From Neobacillus sp. PS3-40 (GTDB lineage: Bacteria > Bacillota > Bacilli > Bacillales > Cytobacillaceae): DNA of 64,000 nucleotides. Both the position numbers and the translations under genes were made by a program. The stretch lies in assembly GCF_030915485.1 (NCBI RefSeq), contig NZ_CP133266.1, forward strand, positions 682,001 through 746,000. The letters are read 5' to 3'. Numbering within the stretch: position 1 is the stretch's first letter; the number at the start of each line of letters is the position of its first letter. This document shows positions 24,918 to 33,711 of this stretch, piece by piece. A model generated the notes under the pieces. It did no database searches. It saw nothing but the letters and a program-made list of their open reading frames with translations, and had not been told where the DNA came from.

Positions 24918-25307
24918 TTAATCCCCTTCTACGTCTTCTAAAATTTCATTTACGATTAATAGGATGATTTTTTCTATTTCATCGAGGCTTCTATTTGTCA
25001 TATATCCTATTTTTTGAAACCATTCCGTCTTGCATTTCCATAACGGGATATAGCCATTGGGATAATATTCTTCATCCTGTTCAAGACCTAGTTCTATAAA
25101 TGATTCATAATCATCTTCAAATACATCTATATCACTAACAATTTTCCCCTTATTTAAACGAACCAACTCAATGACAATTCGATGATTGTGATGTTCAAAT
25201 TCTGCTTGTACATTTTGTTCAAGCTTACGGCAGATTACCTCACATTTTTCTTCGAAAAGGATTAGTTTTTCCTCTAGTTGTTTGTCCAAATGAATGATCT
25301 GCTTCAA
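24918..25307 (-). CDS. Hypothetical protein upstream of the CobW gene
   Basis: A 129-residue acidic protein (MKQIIHLDKQLEEKLILFEE ... IVNEILEDVEGD). The TTG start is preceded by GAGGTGAGAG. It has no membrane segment and no recognised motif. One base separates it from the CobW GTPase gene, so they are co-transcribed and it may be a partner or client. Confidence 0.65.
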   Translation of the reverse strand: MKQIIHLDKQLEEKLILFEEKCEVICRKLEQNVQAEFEHHNHRIVIELVRLNKGKIVSDIDVFEDDYESFIELGLEQDEEYYPNGYIPLWKCKTEWFQKIGYMTNRSLDEIEKIILLIVNEILEDVEGD

Positions 25308-25499
25308 ACTCTCACCTCAAAATCTATCTGCTTGTCCATTTTATAGGATTTTCAGTATTCATTCAAACCATTGGCTTTTTATTATAACAATCATTACATT
25401 TTTTAACAATTGGGCTATCAACTATCTTTAAAAAACTTATAATATAGTAAAGAAAACTCGCTGAATAGGAAAAGAAAATCTCAGGAAGGACTTTTCTTT

Positions 25500-26213
25500 A
25501 TGCTTTATGAGTATGTATACCCAAAAAGCCTTCAACATTTTGTAAAAAACCCTACCCACGAAACATTAAAAGAACTTCTCCTCAATAATACCGGTGAAAC
25601 TGACTTTCTTGACTTTAAAACAAAATGGCCATACTTTTCGAAAGTAGCAAAGCATATTCTAGCCATAGCCAATTCAGGTGGTGGGTGCATTATTGTTGGT
25701 GTCAGTCAAAATGATGAAGGTGCTGTATCACTCTCAGGACTTAGTGAAGATGACTTTTTAGATAAGGCCGATATTGATAATAAACTCGAACATCTTTTAC
25801 CCAAATATTTGAAATATCGGGTAGAAGATTTCCAGTTTATTAGAGATGAACATCCTTCTTTAAAAAATAAGCGATTTCAAGTTCTCCTTATAGAATACGA
25901 TCCAAAATACGTCCCATATACCTCCGTAGTACAGCGTGGGGAAATCCGATACGGTGCCATTTATATGAGACAAGGGACAAAATCTTTAGAGGCAACCAAT
26001 GAAAGACTTGTTGAAATCATTTTGCGTAAAGTCCAATCAGGCGGCTCAAGCATGAATGATTATTCATTAAAGGATCACCTTTCACAACTGAAGGAATTAT
26101 ACGATGAACGCCAAACAAATCATCAAAATGATTTTGGCAATTTTATAACAGAGCTAATTGAACGTAAAAAAGAACGCATAAGAAAATTACTTGATATTTT
26201 GTCTGAAAACTAA
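25500..26213 (+). CDS. AlbA_2 (Schlafen-like) domain protein
   Basis: A 237-residue protein with an AlbA_2 domain at about 25-175: TDFLDFKTKWP, then AKHILAIANSGGGCIIVGVSQ, and GEIRYGAIYMRQGTKSLEAT. The remainder is helical and charged (LSQLKELYDERQ ... ELIERKKERIRKLLDI). AlbA_2 proteins bind nucleic acids and occur in regulators and defence loci; no other defence gene is nearby. GGAAGGAC lies before the ATG. A short piece of the dispersed repeat (TAAAGAAAACTCGCTGA) lies in its leader near 25450. Confidence 0.8.
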   Translation: MLYEYVYPKSLQHFVKNPTHETLKELLLNNTGETDFLDFKTKWPYFSKVAKHILAIANSGGGCIIVGVSQNDEGAVSLSGLSEDDFLDKADIDNKLEHLLPKYLKYRVEDFQFIRDEHPSLKNKRFQVLLIEYDPKYVPYTSVVQRGEIRYGAIYMRQGTKSLEATNERLVEIILRKVQSGGSSMNDYSLKDHLSQLKELYDERQTNHQNDFGNFITELIERKKERIRKLLDILSEN

Positions 26214-26221
26214 AAATAAGC

Positions 26222-26266
26222 CTCAAAAAAGCCCAATTCCCTTTAAAAGGAAATTAGGCTTTTTTT
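26222..26266. terminator. Bidirectional terminator
   Basis: AAAAAAGCCCAATTCC / GGAAATTAGGCTTTTTTT, between the convergent AlbA_2 and ctpA genes. Confidence 0.85.
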
Positions 26267-27736
26267 CTATTTCATTTTCTGTTTCAATAACTCAATTGCT
26301 TTTTCAAGCTGCGGATCATTCTTTTGTATTTTATCTCTAAGTAGTCCCATTAACTTCATTGTACTATTGCCCTCCAGAACACCATCAGCTGGTAACTTTT
26401 GAGCTTTTTCAAAGTTTAGAACTGCTTCTTTTGTTTTTTCATCGAAGAATCCATCCACTCTACCTGGATCATATCCAACTGCTTTTAGCATTTGCTGAGC
26501 AGTTTTCACCTCGGTTGATGCATTTGAAAGTTTTAGTTCTTTTTCAGGATTTAGGATTGGCAATGACGCATATGCAGGAAGTGGAACTACATAATCAGGT
26601 ACAATTCCTTTTTTATGAATCCAATTACCATTTGGTGTTAGCCATTTAGCCATTGTAAATTTAAGATCTGATCCATCGGGAAAGTCTTGTGCCGTTTGTA
26701 CAGTACCTTTTCCAAATGATTTTTCTCCAACAAGTGAAACTCCTGCAGACTCTTTCACAGCAGCTGAGAGAATTTCAGATGCACTAGCACTACCACTATC
26801 AATTAAAACAACCAATGGCATTGTTGGTGTTCCATCATTTTGTGATGTATATTCTTTTATCTTTCCATTACGATCTTCAACTTTAAAGAGAACTTTTCCT
26901 TTAGGAACAAAGAGACTAGAAATATTGATCGCTTGATCTAGCAAGCCACCAGGATTTTGTCGTAAATCCAATACAAGACCCTTCATACCTTGCTTTTGCA
27001 AATCACTTAGTTTTCCAACAAGCTCTTTCGATGTATTACTTGAAAAACTTGTGATTTGAACCTTTGCAATTCCATTTCCAACCATTTCACCATAAACCGT
27101 TTCAATCGGAATTTCATCACGAGTGATTGGAACTTTTACCGTTCCTTCCGTACCTGGACGTTGGATCGTCAGCACGACCTTCGTTCCTTTTTTACCTCTA
27201 ATTAAGGTAACAGCTTGGGTAGAATTCATCCCTTGTAAGCTTTTCCCATCAACAGATAGGACCATATCATTTGGTTTCAGGCCTGCTTTTTCTGCTGGGG
27301 ACCCCTTAATAGGAGAAACAATCACAATATGACCATCCTTCTCCTGTATTTCTGCCCCAATTCCTTCGAATGAAGAGGAAATACTACTATGAAAATCTTT
27401 TGCCTCATCATTACTCATATAATCGGAATAAGGATCTCCTAATGCCTGCACCATCCCATTAATGGCTCCATTTATTAGTTTTTTCTGATCTACTTTCTGA
27501 TAATAACCACTAGTCAATGTATCATAAGTAGTAAAAAGCTTGTTAAATTCTAGTCTTTCCGGTGACCTCACTGTTTCTATTTTATCTTTTCCGAAGGCAA
27601 GTGCAAATGTTGTAATCCCTACGGATAGAAAAACGACTAAAAATAGTAACATAATGAAGTGAAATCTTTTCATTCGTATAAAACCTGTTTTGATTTCCTT
27701 TGAATCTTGCTCTTGATCAACTTTTTGTTCGTCCAA
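26267..27736 (-). CDS. ctpA: Carboxy-terminal processing protease, S41 family
   Basis: A membrane-anchored serine protease of about 489 residues. It has a cytosolic N-terminus, one membrane span (IMLLFLVVFLSVGITTFALAF), a PDZ domain (IGAEIQEKDG ... GLKPNDMVLSVDGKSL), the S41 catalytic domain with the nucleophile in DSGSASASEI and the base Lys in SFGKGTVQ, and a C-terminal peptidoglycan-binding domain (VKTAQQMLKAVGYDPGRVDGFFDEKT). The TTG at 27736 is chosen from AAAGTGGTGA upstream; earlier starts lack a site. It is followed in transcription order by no close partner, but its neighbours match the B. subtilis ctpA region. Confidence 0.9.
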   Translation of the reverse strand: MDEQKVDQEQDSKEIKTGFIRMKRFHFIMLLFLVVFLSVGITTFALAFGKDKIETVRSPERLEFNKLFTTYDTLTSGYYQKVDQKKLINGAINGMVQALGDPYSDYMSNDEAKDFHSSISSSFEGIGAEIQEKDGHIVIVSPIKGSPAEKAGLKPNDMVLSVDGKSLQGMNSTQAVTLIRGKKGTKVVLTIQRPGTEGTVKVPITRDEIPIETVYGEMVGNGIAKVQITSFSSNTSKELVGKLSDLQKQGMKGLVLDLRQNPGGLLDQAINISSLFVPKGKVLFKVEDRNGKIKEYTSQNDGTPTMPLVVLIDSGSASASEILSAAVKESAGVSLVGEKSFGKGTVQTAQDFPDGSDLKFTMAKWLTPNGNWIHKKGIVPDYVVPLPAYASLPILNPEKELKLSNASTEVKTAQQMLKAVGYDPGRVDGFFDEKTKEAVLNFEKAQKLPADGVLEGNSTMKLMGLLRDKIQKNDPQLEKAIELLKQKMK

Positions 27737-27761
27737 AGCCTTCACCACTTTCATCAACACT

Positions 27762-27860
27762 ATTAGAAAAACTTGGCATTCGCCAAGCCCTTAGGCGAAT
27801 GCATTAGTTTTTCTTATGCGTTCAGAATTTATGGATATAAATTCTGATTAGCTAAAAAAC
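27762..27860 (+). repeat. Three-hairpin dispersed repeat, variant copy 3
   Basis: First hairpin is CTTGGC.attc.GCCAAG instead of the usual arm, a changed middle follows (CCCTTAGGCGAATGCATTAG), and the last hairpin is intact (CAGAATTTATGGATATAAATTCTG). It sits just upstream of the ctpA start. Confidence 0.8.
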
Positions 27861-27939
27861 TAAAATCCTTAATGATTAGAATAACATTTTTTCCGAATAA
27901 TTAACAAAGAAAAATTAATGAATAAACTATTATTAAATT

Positions 27940-27977
27940 AAAAACGGCACTAACTCTGAGAGTTCAGCGCCATTTTT
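27940..27977 (-). terminator. Terminator of the yodJ gene
   Basis: Minus-strand GGCGCTGAACTCTC / GAGTTAGTGCC with a mismatch, followed by GTTTTTAA, just after the carboxypeptidase stop. Confidence 0.75.
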
Positions 27978-27984
27978 TCAAACT

Positions 27985-28806
27985 CTATATCTTCTTCACT
28001 TCATTAAAAAATTCCTCTAACGTCCAATTATGTTTATAAATGATTGTTGCTGCTTTTACTCCTACATATCTAAAATGCCATGGTTCATATTCATAAATTG
28101 TAATTCCTTCTTTTCCTTTTGGATAACGAAGGATAAACCCAAATTTGTGGGCATTTTCGGCAATCCATTTTCCCTCTTTCGTCGAAGCAAAGCCTTCTGT
28201 TAAATCTAAATTGGTTGAAAGACTTGCAACATCCATAGCTAAACCTGTTTGATGTTCACTCGAACCTGGAAGGGCAACTGCTTGGACAGCCTTTTTCTCA
28301 CCAACCTTGTTAATCTCAGCATCAAAAATTGTTTTTTGACGGCTATAGGAGCGGTATCCAGAAACTGCATATAGCTCAATACCCGAATCTTTGGCAGCTG
28401 CAAACATTTTTTCAAGGGCTGTTGCCGCTTCTTTTCGAATCAAACTTTTTTCCAATTTTTGATCACCAAAAGAAAAAGGAACATTTGGTCTAACAAGATC
28501 TCCTGGAATATAGTTAGTTGGAAGAGCATAATTTTTGTTCACTAAAGCCAATGTGTTTGCAGGATTTTGAATAACATTCCTTCCATTATCCTGTTTAATA
28601 TCATTAAAATACGCTGCCTCCAAACTGATAGAGTTGTTATTAACAGGTACTTTTTTGTGAATTTGACTTTGATTTTCCTGCTGCACTTTTTTTTCTGTCT
28701 TGTCCTTACTCAAGAACGGTACTTTTTGTAAATAAGAATCTATTCTGCTGCATCCCGTAAAGAGCAAAAGGCAGACGAGGATTAAAAGGATATTTCTCAA
28801 TTTCAT
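27985..28806 (-). CDS. yodJ: D-alanyl-D-alanine carboxypeptidase lipoprotein, YodJ (M15B)
   Basis: A 273-residue lipoprotein (lipobox LFTGCS, Cys19) with an M15B/VanY peptidase domain. Zinc ligands lie in SSEHQTGLAMDVAS (His, Asp) and EPWHFRYVG (His), with the usual SGYRSYSRQ upstream. It trims the terminal D-Ala of peptidoglycan stem peptides. GGGTGAAATAA precedes the ATG. It lies between ctpA and deoD as in B. subtilis. Confidence 0.9.
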   Translation of the reverse strand: MKLRNILLILVCLLLFTGCSRIDSYLQKVPFLSKDKTEKKVQQENQSQIHKKVPVNNNSISLEAAYFNDIKQDNGRNVIQNPANTLALVNKNYALPTNYIPGDLVRPNVPFSFGDQKLEKSLIRKEAATALEKMFAAAKDSGIELYAVSGYRSYSRQKTIFDAEINKVGEKKAVQAVALPGSSEHQTGLAMDVASLSTNLDLTEGFASTKEGKWIAENAHKFGFILRYPKGKEGITIYEYEPWHFRYVGVKAATIIYKHNWTLEEFFNEVKKI

Positions 28807-28904
28807 TTATTTCACCCATTTATTTTTTCTTTTTCCTTTATGAACTATAACTATTTTAACACTAATGGTCAAGTTAGGTACAAAAGCGTAAGCACATATG
28901 ACAC

Positions 28905-28936
28905 TAAAAAACTCTTCCAATTCGGAAGAGTTTTTA
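28905..28936 (-). terminator. Terminator of deoD
   Basis: AAAAACTCTTCC / GGAAGAGTTTTT with a 5-base loop immediately after the deoD stop; T-rich on the minus strand. Confidence 0.85.
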
Positions 28937-29641
28937 CTATTCTTTGATCGCAGCCTCAAGTGCAACTTCGATCATATCATTAAATGTGATCTGTCTTTCT
29001 TCGGATGTTGTTTCTTCTCCAGTCAAGATATGATCACTAACTGTCAGAACAGACAATGCTTTCCGACCAAATTTTGCAGCTAATGTATAAAGTGCTGTTG
29101 TCTCCATTTCAAGAGCCAAAATTTGATATTGTGCCCATTTTTCATGATCAGCATTTTCATTGTAAAACATATCCGCAGTAAAAACATTTCCAACTTTTAG
29201 ATTAAGTCCTTTATCAATGCCAGCTTCATACGCTTTTTTCAATAGTTCAAAGTTCGCAGTTGGTGCAAAATCAATGCCACCAAATGTTAAGCGGTTCATT
29301 TGTGAATCAGTTGACGCTGTCATTGCAAGAATAACATCGCGAACTTTAACATCCTTTTGAATTGCGCCACAGGTTCCAACGCGAATTAGGGTTTGTACAT
29401 TATAGCTTTGCATTAATTCATTAACATAAATAGAAATCGACGGAATCCCCATACCTGTTCCTTGAACAGAAACTCTTTTCCCTTTATAGGTACCTGTAAA
29501 ACCGAACATATTTCGTACTTCATTATAGCATTTTGCATTCTCTAGGAAGGTTTCCGCAATATATTTTGCTCGTAACGGGTCTCCAGGTAAAAGAACGGTT
29601 TCGGCTATTTCATTTTCTTTTGCTCCAATATGTATACTCAA
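28937..29641 (-). CDS. deoD: Purine-nucleoside phosphorylase
   Basis: Cleaves purine (deoxy)nucleosides with phosphate; the hexameric NP-I type. It has 234 residues with the family pattern [38 protein letters not shown], the substrate-binding [13 protein letters not shown] and the catalytic Asp in TVSDHI. The TTG start is preceded by GGGGGATC. In B. subtilis it follows the same neighbours. Confidence 0.95.
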   Translation of the reverse strand: MSIHIGAKENEIAETVLLPGDPLRAKYIAETFLENAKCYNEVRNMFGFTGTYKGKRVSVQGTGMGIPSISIYVNELMQSYNVQTLIRVGTCGAIQKDVKVRDVILAMTASTDSQMNRLTFGGIDFAPTANFELLKKAYEAGIDKGLNLKVGNVFTADMFYNENADHEKWAQYQILALEMETTALYTLAAKFGRKALSVLTVSDHILTGEETTSEERQITFNDMIEVALEAAIKE

Positions 29642-29870
29642 AAAAGATCCCCCTATATAAAATAATATAAGTTAAGCCACTCTACTATATCATAACTATC
29701 TTGAATGAAAAACCTTTCAAGAATACTTATATGTTTTTTAAAATGAGGAATGATATTTTTAGATGGTTTTGCCTTTAGGGCGAAAAATAAGCCTTAGCAA
29801 AAGGAGATTATAAACCACCCGTATCGAAAAGTGATCGAGAAAAAGCTCCAAACATAAGGAGGAAATAAAC

Positions 29871-30005
29871 ATGGGCAAAAAACATCGCAATCGTACAAAC
29901 TCACCAAAGAAAAACAATCATATTCCTGCAGAAGCAATTATTGCAGAACATGAAGCACATGGTAAAGAAAATTCGGCAACTGGTGGACGTAAAAATAATC
30001 AATAA
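29871..30005 (+). CDS. Small basic protein, possibly spore-associated
   Basis: A 44-residue Lys/Asn/His-rich protein (MGKKHRNRTNSPKKNNHIPA ... SATGGRKNNQ). An excellent AAGGAGG stands before the ATG and a terminator follows directly. The composition resembles minor small acid-soluble spore proteins, but I cannot place it in a named family. Confidence 0.7.
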   Translation: MGKKHRNRTNSPKKNNHIPAEAIIAEHEAHGKENSATGGRKNNQ

Positions 30006-30007
30006 TG

Positions 30008-30043
30008 CAAAAACCCTAAGGAACTTATGTTCCTTAGGGTTTA
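30008..30043 (+). terminator. Terminator after the small basic protein gene
   Basis: AAAAACCCTAAGGAAC / GTTCCTTAGGGTTT, a near-perfect stem with a short loop three bases after the stop. Confidence 0.8.
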
Positions 30044-30070
30044 ATCAATATTATAGAGGTTATTTGCATA

Positions 30071-30244
30071 CTATTCCTCTTCAACTTCCTCGTCAATAAT
30101 GCTTTTTTCCACAAGATATTCAAAGGTGATATCAGCGATTTCTTCTAACTCCTCTTCAGAAGGAACGTACCCTCTTTTTACAAGCTCATGAAAGAAAAAT
30201 TCAGCAATTTCTTCCGTATCAATAAATACTTCAATTTCTTTCAT
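30071..30244 (-). CDS. yozD: YozD family protein
   Basis: A 57-residue acidic protein (MKEIEVFIDTEEIAEFFFHE ... EYLVEKSIIDEEVEEE) that closely matches what I recall of B. subtilis YozD. GGGGGCG lies just before the ATG. It lies next to yodN, as in B. subtilis. Function unknown. Confidence 0.85.
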   Translation of the reverse strand: MKEIEVFIDTEEIAEFFFHELVKRGYVPSEEELEEIADITFEYLVEKSIIDEEVEEE

Positions 30245-30382
30245 AGCGTCGCCCCCTTTTTATTGAATATATGATGAATTCGCCTTTTTCATGCTATTTT
30301 ACTCCGTAATTCCCTTTACCTGTAAAAGATTCCTCTTATTTTCAATTTTCATGTCTTTTTTAAATGGGACAAGCATAAGTTT

Positions 30383-30505
30383 AAGAAAAGCGGAAGCGCC
30401 CTGGTTAGCCCCGACAAGCTGCTTGCGGGCCTGGCAGTGAAGTCGTTCTTTGACTTCATTGACTGGACCGAAGCGCCCTTGAGGGGCTGGGCGCTGGAGC
30501 TAGAC
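30383..30505. repeat. GC-rich inverted repeat (AGCGGAAGCGCC type)
   Basis: Starts AAAGCGGAAGCGCCC and ends GGGGCTGGGCGCTGGAGC, so the ends pair (GCGCCC/GGGCGC), with an inner hairpin TGAAGTCG.TTCT.TGACTTCA. Similar intergenic repeats are common in several Bacillus relatives. This is the only copy in the window. The rest of 30245-30568 shows no gene. Confidence 0.75.
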
Positions 30506-30568
30506 AATGATCAATGTTCAAGATATAAATTTAAGTTTTTAGAAAATAAATGAATCTGGGGTGTTCTC

Positions 30569-30736
30569 ATGACAACTTTTCAAATATGGAAAGAAGCTTT
30601 TATTGATGATGTGAACAAGGATGATAGCAAAACAATCCTTTTAATAGGCAATATAACCAACGGTTTATTTTTTTTCATTAAGTGGGCAGGTATTCCCTTT
30701 ATGCTTTACCTATTATGGGTATTTTCAAACCTGTAA
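30569..30736 (+). CDS. Small membrane protein
   Basis: A 55-residue protein with a charged N-terminus (TTFQIWKEAFIDDVNKDDSK) and one or two hydrophobic segments (ILLIGNITNGLFFFI, GIPFMLYLLWVF). GGGGTG precedes the ATG. It is convergent with yodN, with only one base between their ends. Unknown function. Confidence 0.6.
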   Translation: MTTFQIWKEAFIDDVNKDDSKTILLIGNITNGLFFFIKWAGIPFMLYLLWVFSNL

Positions 30737-30737
30737 A

Positions 30738-31433
30738 CTAAACATGACTTTTACCTTCATTTTTCACTATTGCTTCTAATTTTTTTAGCGCAACCTTCAT
30801 TACATGATTAAACTCTTGATCTTTAAACCATTCGAAGAGAAATTGGTAATCATTATAAATATCGAGAAAGTGATCAATTAACTCAACTTTCTCTTTCTTT
30901 TTCTCGATATCATCTAATTCTACTTTTCTTAGATTATTTTGTGGTTTGACTAATTTCAGGGGTTTTGGCTGTTTATTCATTAAGTGTAAGAGGTCCAGTT
31001 TCTGAATAATCATTTCAGCACTCTCAGCATCTGCAACAAGTGTTAATTCTTCCTCACCTGCCTCAAGCCATTCTCCATCACTGATCCGCGAGAGTTCATA
31101 AATCATATCTTCCCAGGCATCTTCTTTGTAGCGCCAAATTTCGGAACGGAAACCAACCACTTTAAATAAATCAGTACCATATCCAATTACATGGACCAAA
31201 TCTCCAAATAAAAATTTATACTCGATATCTACTTGCTCTTTTTCAACTAAGGCTCCTTTATATTCAGTTACCAATTTTATTCCAGATTCATTATATAAGT
31301 CTTCACTTTTATTAACTTCATAAACATACTTGCTATCAATCCATTTTACATCTGTTACTTTTCCAACCGTTCCATACATCGTTATCACGACTGTATCACC
31401 GATCTTATATTTCGGCTTTTTCCTATTCTCCAT
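30738..31433 (-). CDS. yodN: YodN-like protein
   Basis: A 231-residue soluble protein matching B. subtilis YodN in context (between yozD and yozE). Two similar beta-rich, SH3-like segments are visible, KYKIGDTVVITMYGTVGKVTDVKW and KFLFGDLVHVIGYGTDLFKVVGFR, each starting with a [KF]xxGDxV pattern; the C-terminal part is helical (VELIDHFLDIYNDYQFLFEWF). ATG 31433 follows GGATGGAGG. Function unknown. Confidence 0.8.
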   Translation of the reverse strand: MENRKKPKYKIGDTVVITMYGTVGKVTDVKWIDSKYVYEVNKSEDLYNESGIKLVTEYKGALVEKEQVDIEYKFLFGDLVHVIGYGTDLFKVVGFRSEIWRYKEDAWEDMIYELSRISDGEWLEAGEEELTLVADAESAEMIIQKLDLLHLMNKQPKPLKLVKPQNNLRKVELDDIEKKKEKVELIDHFLDIYNDYQFLFEWFKDQEFNHVMKVALKKLEAIVKNEGKSHV

Positions 31434-31518
31434 GGTCCTCCATCCTCTCAATGATGAGTCGTGAATATTGGTTACCATAGTATATGCATAGGAATGGGTA
31501 TCGCTTACTCACTTAATA

Positions 31519-31550
31519 AAGAAAAATCGCCTCAAATAAACAGTGGCGAT
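31519..31550 (-). terminator. Terminator of yozE
   Basis: Minus-strand AATCGCC, loop, GGCGATTTTTC, directly after the stop. Confidence 0.7.
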
Positions 31551-31777
31551 TAGAGTTTTATTTCAGATAATAAATAAAGTTGCCATGCTTCATCAAAAAT
31601 AGTCATACTATCTAAATAATGACCATTTAGTTCAAGGTATGAGCTAACTTCATGATATTCCATTGATGTTTTAGGAAAACTGTGATCATTGTAAGCATGA
31701 TTGGCAAATTTGCTTATTTCATCTTTGGGTGCCGGATGCCGATATTTCATTAAAAAATGATAAAAGGTTTTACTCAT
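31550..31777 (-). CDS. yozE: YozE family protein (SAM-like fold)
   Basis: A 75-residue protein beginning MSKTFYHFLMKYRHPAPKDE, the typical YozE/UPF0346 pattern, with PKTSMEYHEVSSYLE and MTIFDEAWQLYL. GGAGAGGCG precedes ATG 31777, and the 11-residue upstream extension is not conserved. It forms a small SAM-like helical domain; function unknown. Confidence 0.88.
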   Translation of the reverse strand: MSKTFYHFLMKYRHPAPKDEISKFANHAYNDHSFPKTSMEYHEVSSYLELNGHYLDSMTIFDEAWQLYLLSEIKL

Positions 31778-31892
31778 AAGAAACGCCTCTCCATACTCAT
31801 ATAATTCCAATAAAGGTTGATACTTTTTCTTAGCTAATTAAGAAATTTTATCTTTATTAACGCACTAAAATAAGTAACTATCGTGGATAATT

Positions 31893-31970
31893 AATCAGCA
31901 CTCAAATTGCATAAGTGCAACTAGGCAATCACCGGCGCTAAGGCTTGGCGCTAGCCAAGTTTTCTTTAAA
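31893..31970 (-). repeat. Three-hairpin dispersed repeat, divergent minus-strand copy
   Basis: Read on the minus strand it starts TAAAGAAAACTTGGC, forms TTGGC.TAGC.GCCAA, and keeps the GTGATTGCCTAGTTGCACTTATGC backbone of the other copies, but the last hairpin is lost. The rest of 31811-32060 holds nothing I recognise. Confidence 0.55.
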
Positions 31971-32060
31971 GATACTATAACGGAAAAGCTATCCATCGTC
32001 CAGCCACTTTTTTATCTAGACTTCTTCATGCCAATTTCTTCGTTCCTCTCTAGCACCACT

Positions 32061-33038
32061 TTAACATTGTTCAATCATCACCTTCGTTTTGGTTCCTTTC
32101 GCAGAAATGATTCCTTTAGCTCCAAATGGAATGGTTGCGATCGGTTGAACATGTCCAAAATTCATATTTGCGATAACTGGAATATGTTGCAGTTCCTGTT
32201 TAGAATGAATAATTTTTCTTATTGCAGCTTCAGTCATATTGGAAGCCTTCTGAAATCTGCCGATAAGAATTCCCTTTATTCCCGATGCATCAGGTAAATG
32301 CAGAAGGGATTGAAGATCACGATCAAATGAATATGGATGTGTTTCTTCATCATCTTCAATAAACAGGATGGAATCTTCCAATGACGGCATAAACTCTGTA
32401 CCTTGCAAAAGGTTTAACGTACACAAATTACCGCCAATTAATTTTCCTGATACTTCACCTTCTTGGATAACTAAGTATCCCTCTTGTTTTACAAATTTCC
32501 GGTCTTCCTGATCCAAATACCATTTATCATCACTCCAAGTTTCGGAAGGGATCACTTCATAGGGTGCGTCATTTGTTACAGCTTCTAGGAATGATTGAAG
32601 CGTGTAATCAAAACCACTTTTGACACCAAAGCTTGAAAAATGTGGCCCTGAATATGTAATTAATCCTGTTTTTCTGTACACTGCAGCATTAAGCGCGGTA
32701 ATATCGCTAAATCCGCAAAACATCTTGGGATTTTCCTTAATTAGCTCAAAATCGATATACTTTAATAGTTGATTGGAATGATAGCCCCCAATCGCTGAAA
32801 AGATTCCTTTTACGTTTGGATCTTGAAAAGCATCATGTAAATCTTCTAGTCTATCTGCAATCGTTGTTGAAAAAAATTCATCATGATCATTTACACTTTT
32901 CCCAAAGGTAACCTGAAAACCTAAATTTAATAAACGTTCCAAAGCAATGGTGACTTGTTTATCTTTTACCACTGCCATACTTGTCGACGGTGCAATTACT
33001 CTTATTTCGTCACCAGGTGAAAGCCTTTTTGGTAGCAT
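32061..33038 (-). CDS. LD-carboxypeptidase, S66 family (LdcA/MccF-like)
   Basis: A 325-residue serine peptidase of family S66, which cleaves the L-Lys/DAP-D-Ala bond of tetrapeptides or, as in MccF, detoxifies microcin C. The nucleophile Ser lies in FCGFSDITALN; the Glu and His partners lie in LFIEDDEETHPYSFDRDL and GHVQPIATIPFG. GGGAGGGG precedes ATG 33038. No signal peptide is seen, so it is a cytosolic recycling or immunity enzyme. Confidence 0.88.
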   Translation of the reverse strand: MLPKRLSPGDEIRVIAPSTSMAVVKDKQVTIALERLLNLGFQVTFGKSVNDHDEFFSTTIADRLEDLHDAFQDPNVKGIFSAIGGYHSNQLLKYIDFELIKENPKMFCGFSDITALNAAVYRKTGLITYSGPHFSSFGVKSGFDYTLQSFLEAVTNDAPYEVIPSETWSDDKWYLDQEDRKFVKQEGYLVIQEGEVSGKLIGGNLCTLNLLQGTEFMPSLEDSILFIEDDEETHPYSFDRDLQSLLHLPDASGIKGILIGRFQKASNMTEAAIRKIIHSKQELQHIPVIANMNFGHVQPIATIPFGAKGIISAKGTKTKVMIEQC

Positions 33039-33231
33039 AATTTCCCCTCCCAATTTCCTACATTATAATAATATTTTAACAGATTCTAAGGATGAAAAAA
33101 TACTGCTTTTAGAAGAGGCACGAATAATGTACTGTCTGCCTCTGGCCCTCTTATTTTGCCTATAGCAGTCACAAACCCGTTCGCTTTGTGACCGCTTATT
33201 CAATTCTTAAGACTATATAAATTCTAATACT

Positions 33232-33258
33232 AAAAAAAACCGCTTATTGCGGCTTTTT
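33232..33258 (-). terminator. Terminator of msrAB
   Basis: Minus-strand AAAGCCGC.AATAA.GCGGTTTTTTTT, 13 bp after the msrB stop. Confidence 0.85.
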
Positions 33259-33270
33259 CAACATAAAAAA

Positions 33271-33711
33271 TTATTTATCCTCAAACCATTTTTTAAATTC
33301 CCCATACCCTGACTCTTCAAGCTTTTCCAAGGGAATAAACTTTATAGCAGCAGAGTTTATGCAATAACGCAATCCGGTTGGTCCAGGGCCATCATTAAAC
33401 ACATGCCCTAAATGCGAGTCTGCCTCTTTGCTTCTTACCTCTGTACGAGTCATGAAATGGCTTTCATCTGTTTTTTCGGTAATATCATCTTCCGCGATTG
33501 GCTTAGAAAAGCTTGGCCACCCACAACCTGCATCAAACTTATCCATCGAGCTAAACAGGGGCTTTCCTGAGACAATGTCTACGTATATTCCTGGATCAAA
33601 TTCATCCCAGTATTCATTTTTAAAAGGAGGTTCAGTTGCACTGTTTTGTGTCACCTCAAATTGCATAGGTGATAATTCTTTCCTTAATTTTGCATGGCCT
33701 TTAGTATTCAT
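33271..33711 (-). CDS. msrB: Peptide-methionine (R)-S-oxide reductase
   Basis: Repairs the R-sulfoxide of methionine in proteins. It has 146 residues with [36 protein letters not shown] (catalytic Cys in RYCIN) and the substrate-site His. It lacks the usual two CxxC zinc pairs: only the Cys of GCGWPS and RYCIN are evident. Its ATG overlaps the msrA stop by four bases. Confidence 0.93.
   Translation of the reverse strand: MNTKGHAKLRKELSPMQFEVTQNSATEPPFKNEYWDEFDPGIYVDIVSGKPLFSSMDKFDAGCGWPSFSKPIAEDDITEKTDESHFMTRTEVRSKEADSHLGHVFNDGPGPTGLRYCINSAAIKFIPLEKLEESGYGEFKKWFEDK

Noticed and set aside
25500-26213. AlbA_2 protein as part of an anti-phage system
   Set aside because: It stands alone between terminators and housekeeping genes, with no toxin, nuclease, helicase or TIR partner; a defence role is unsupported.
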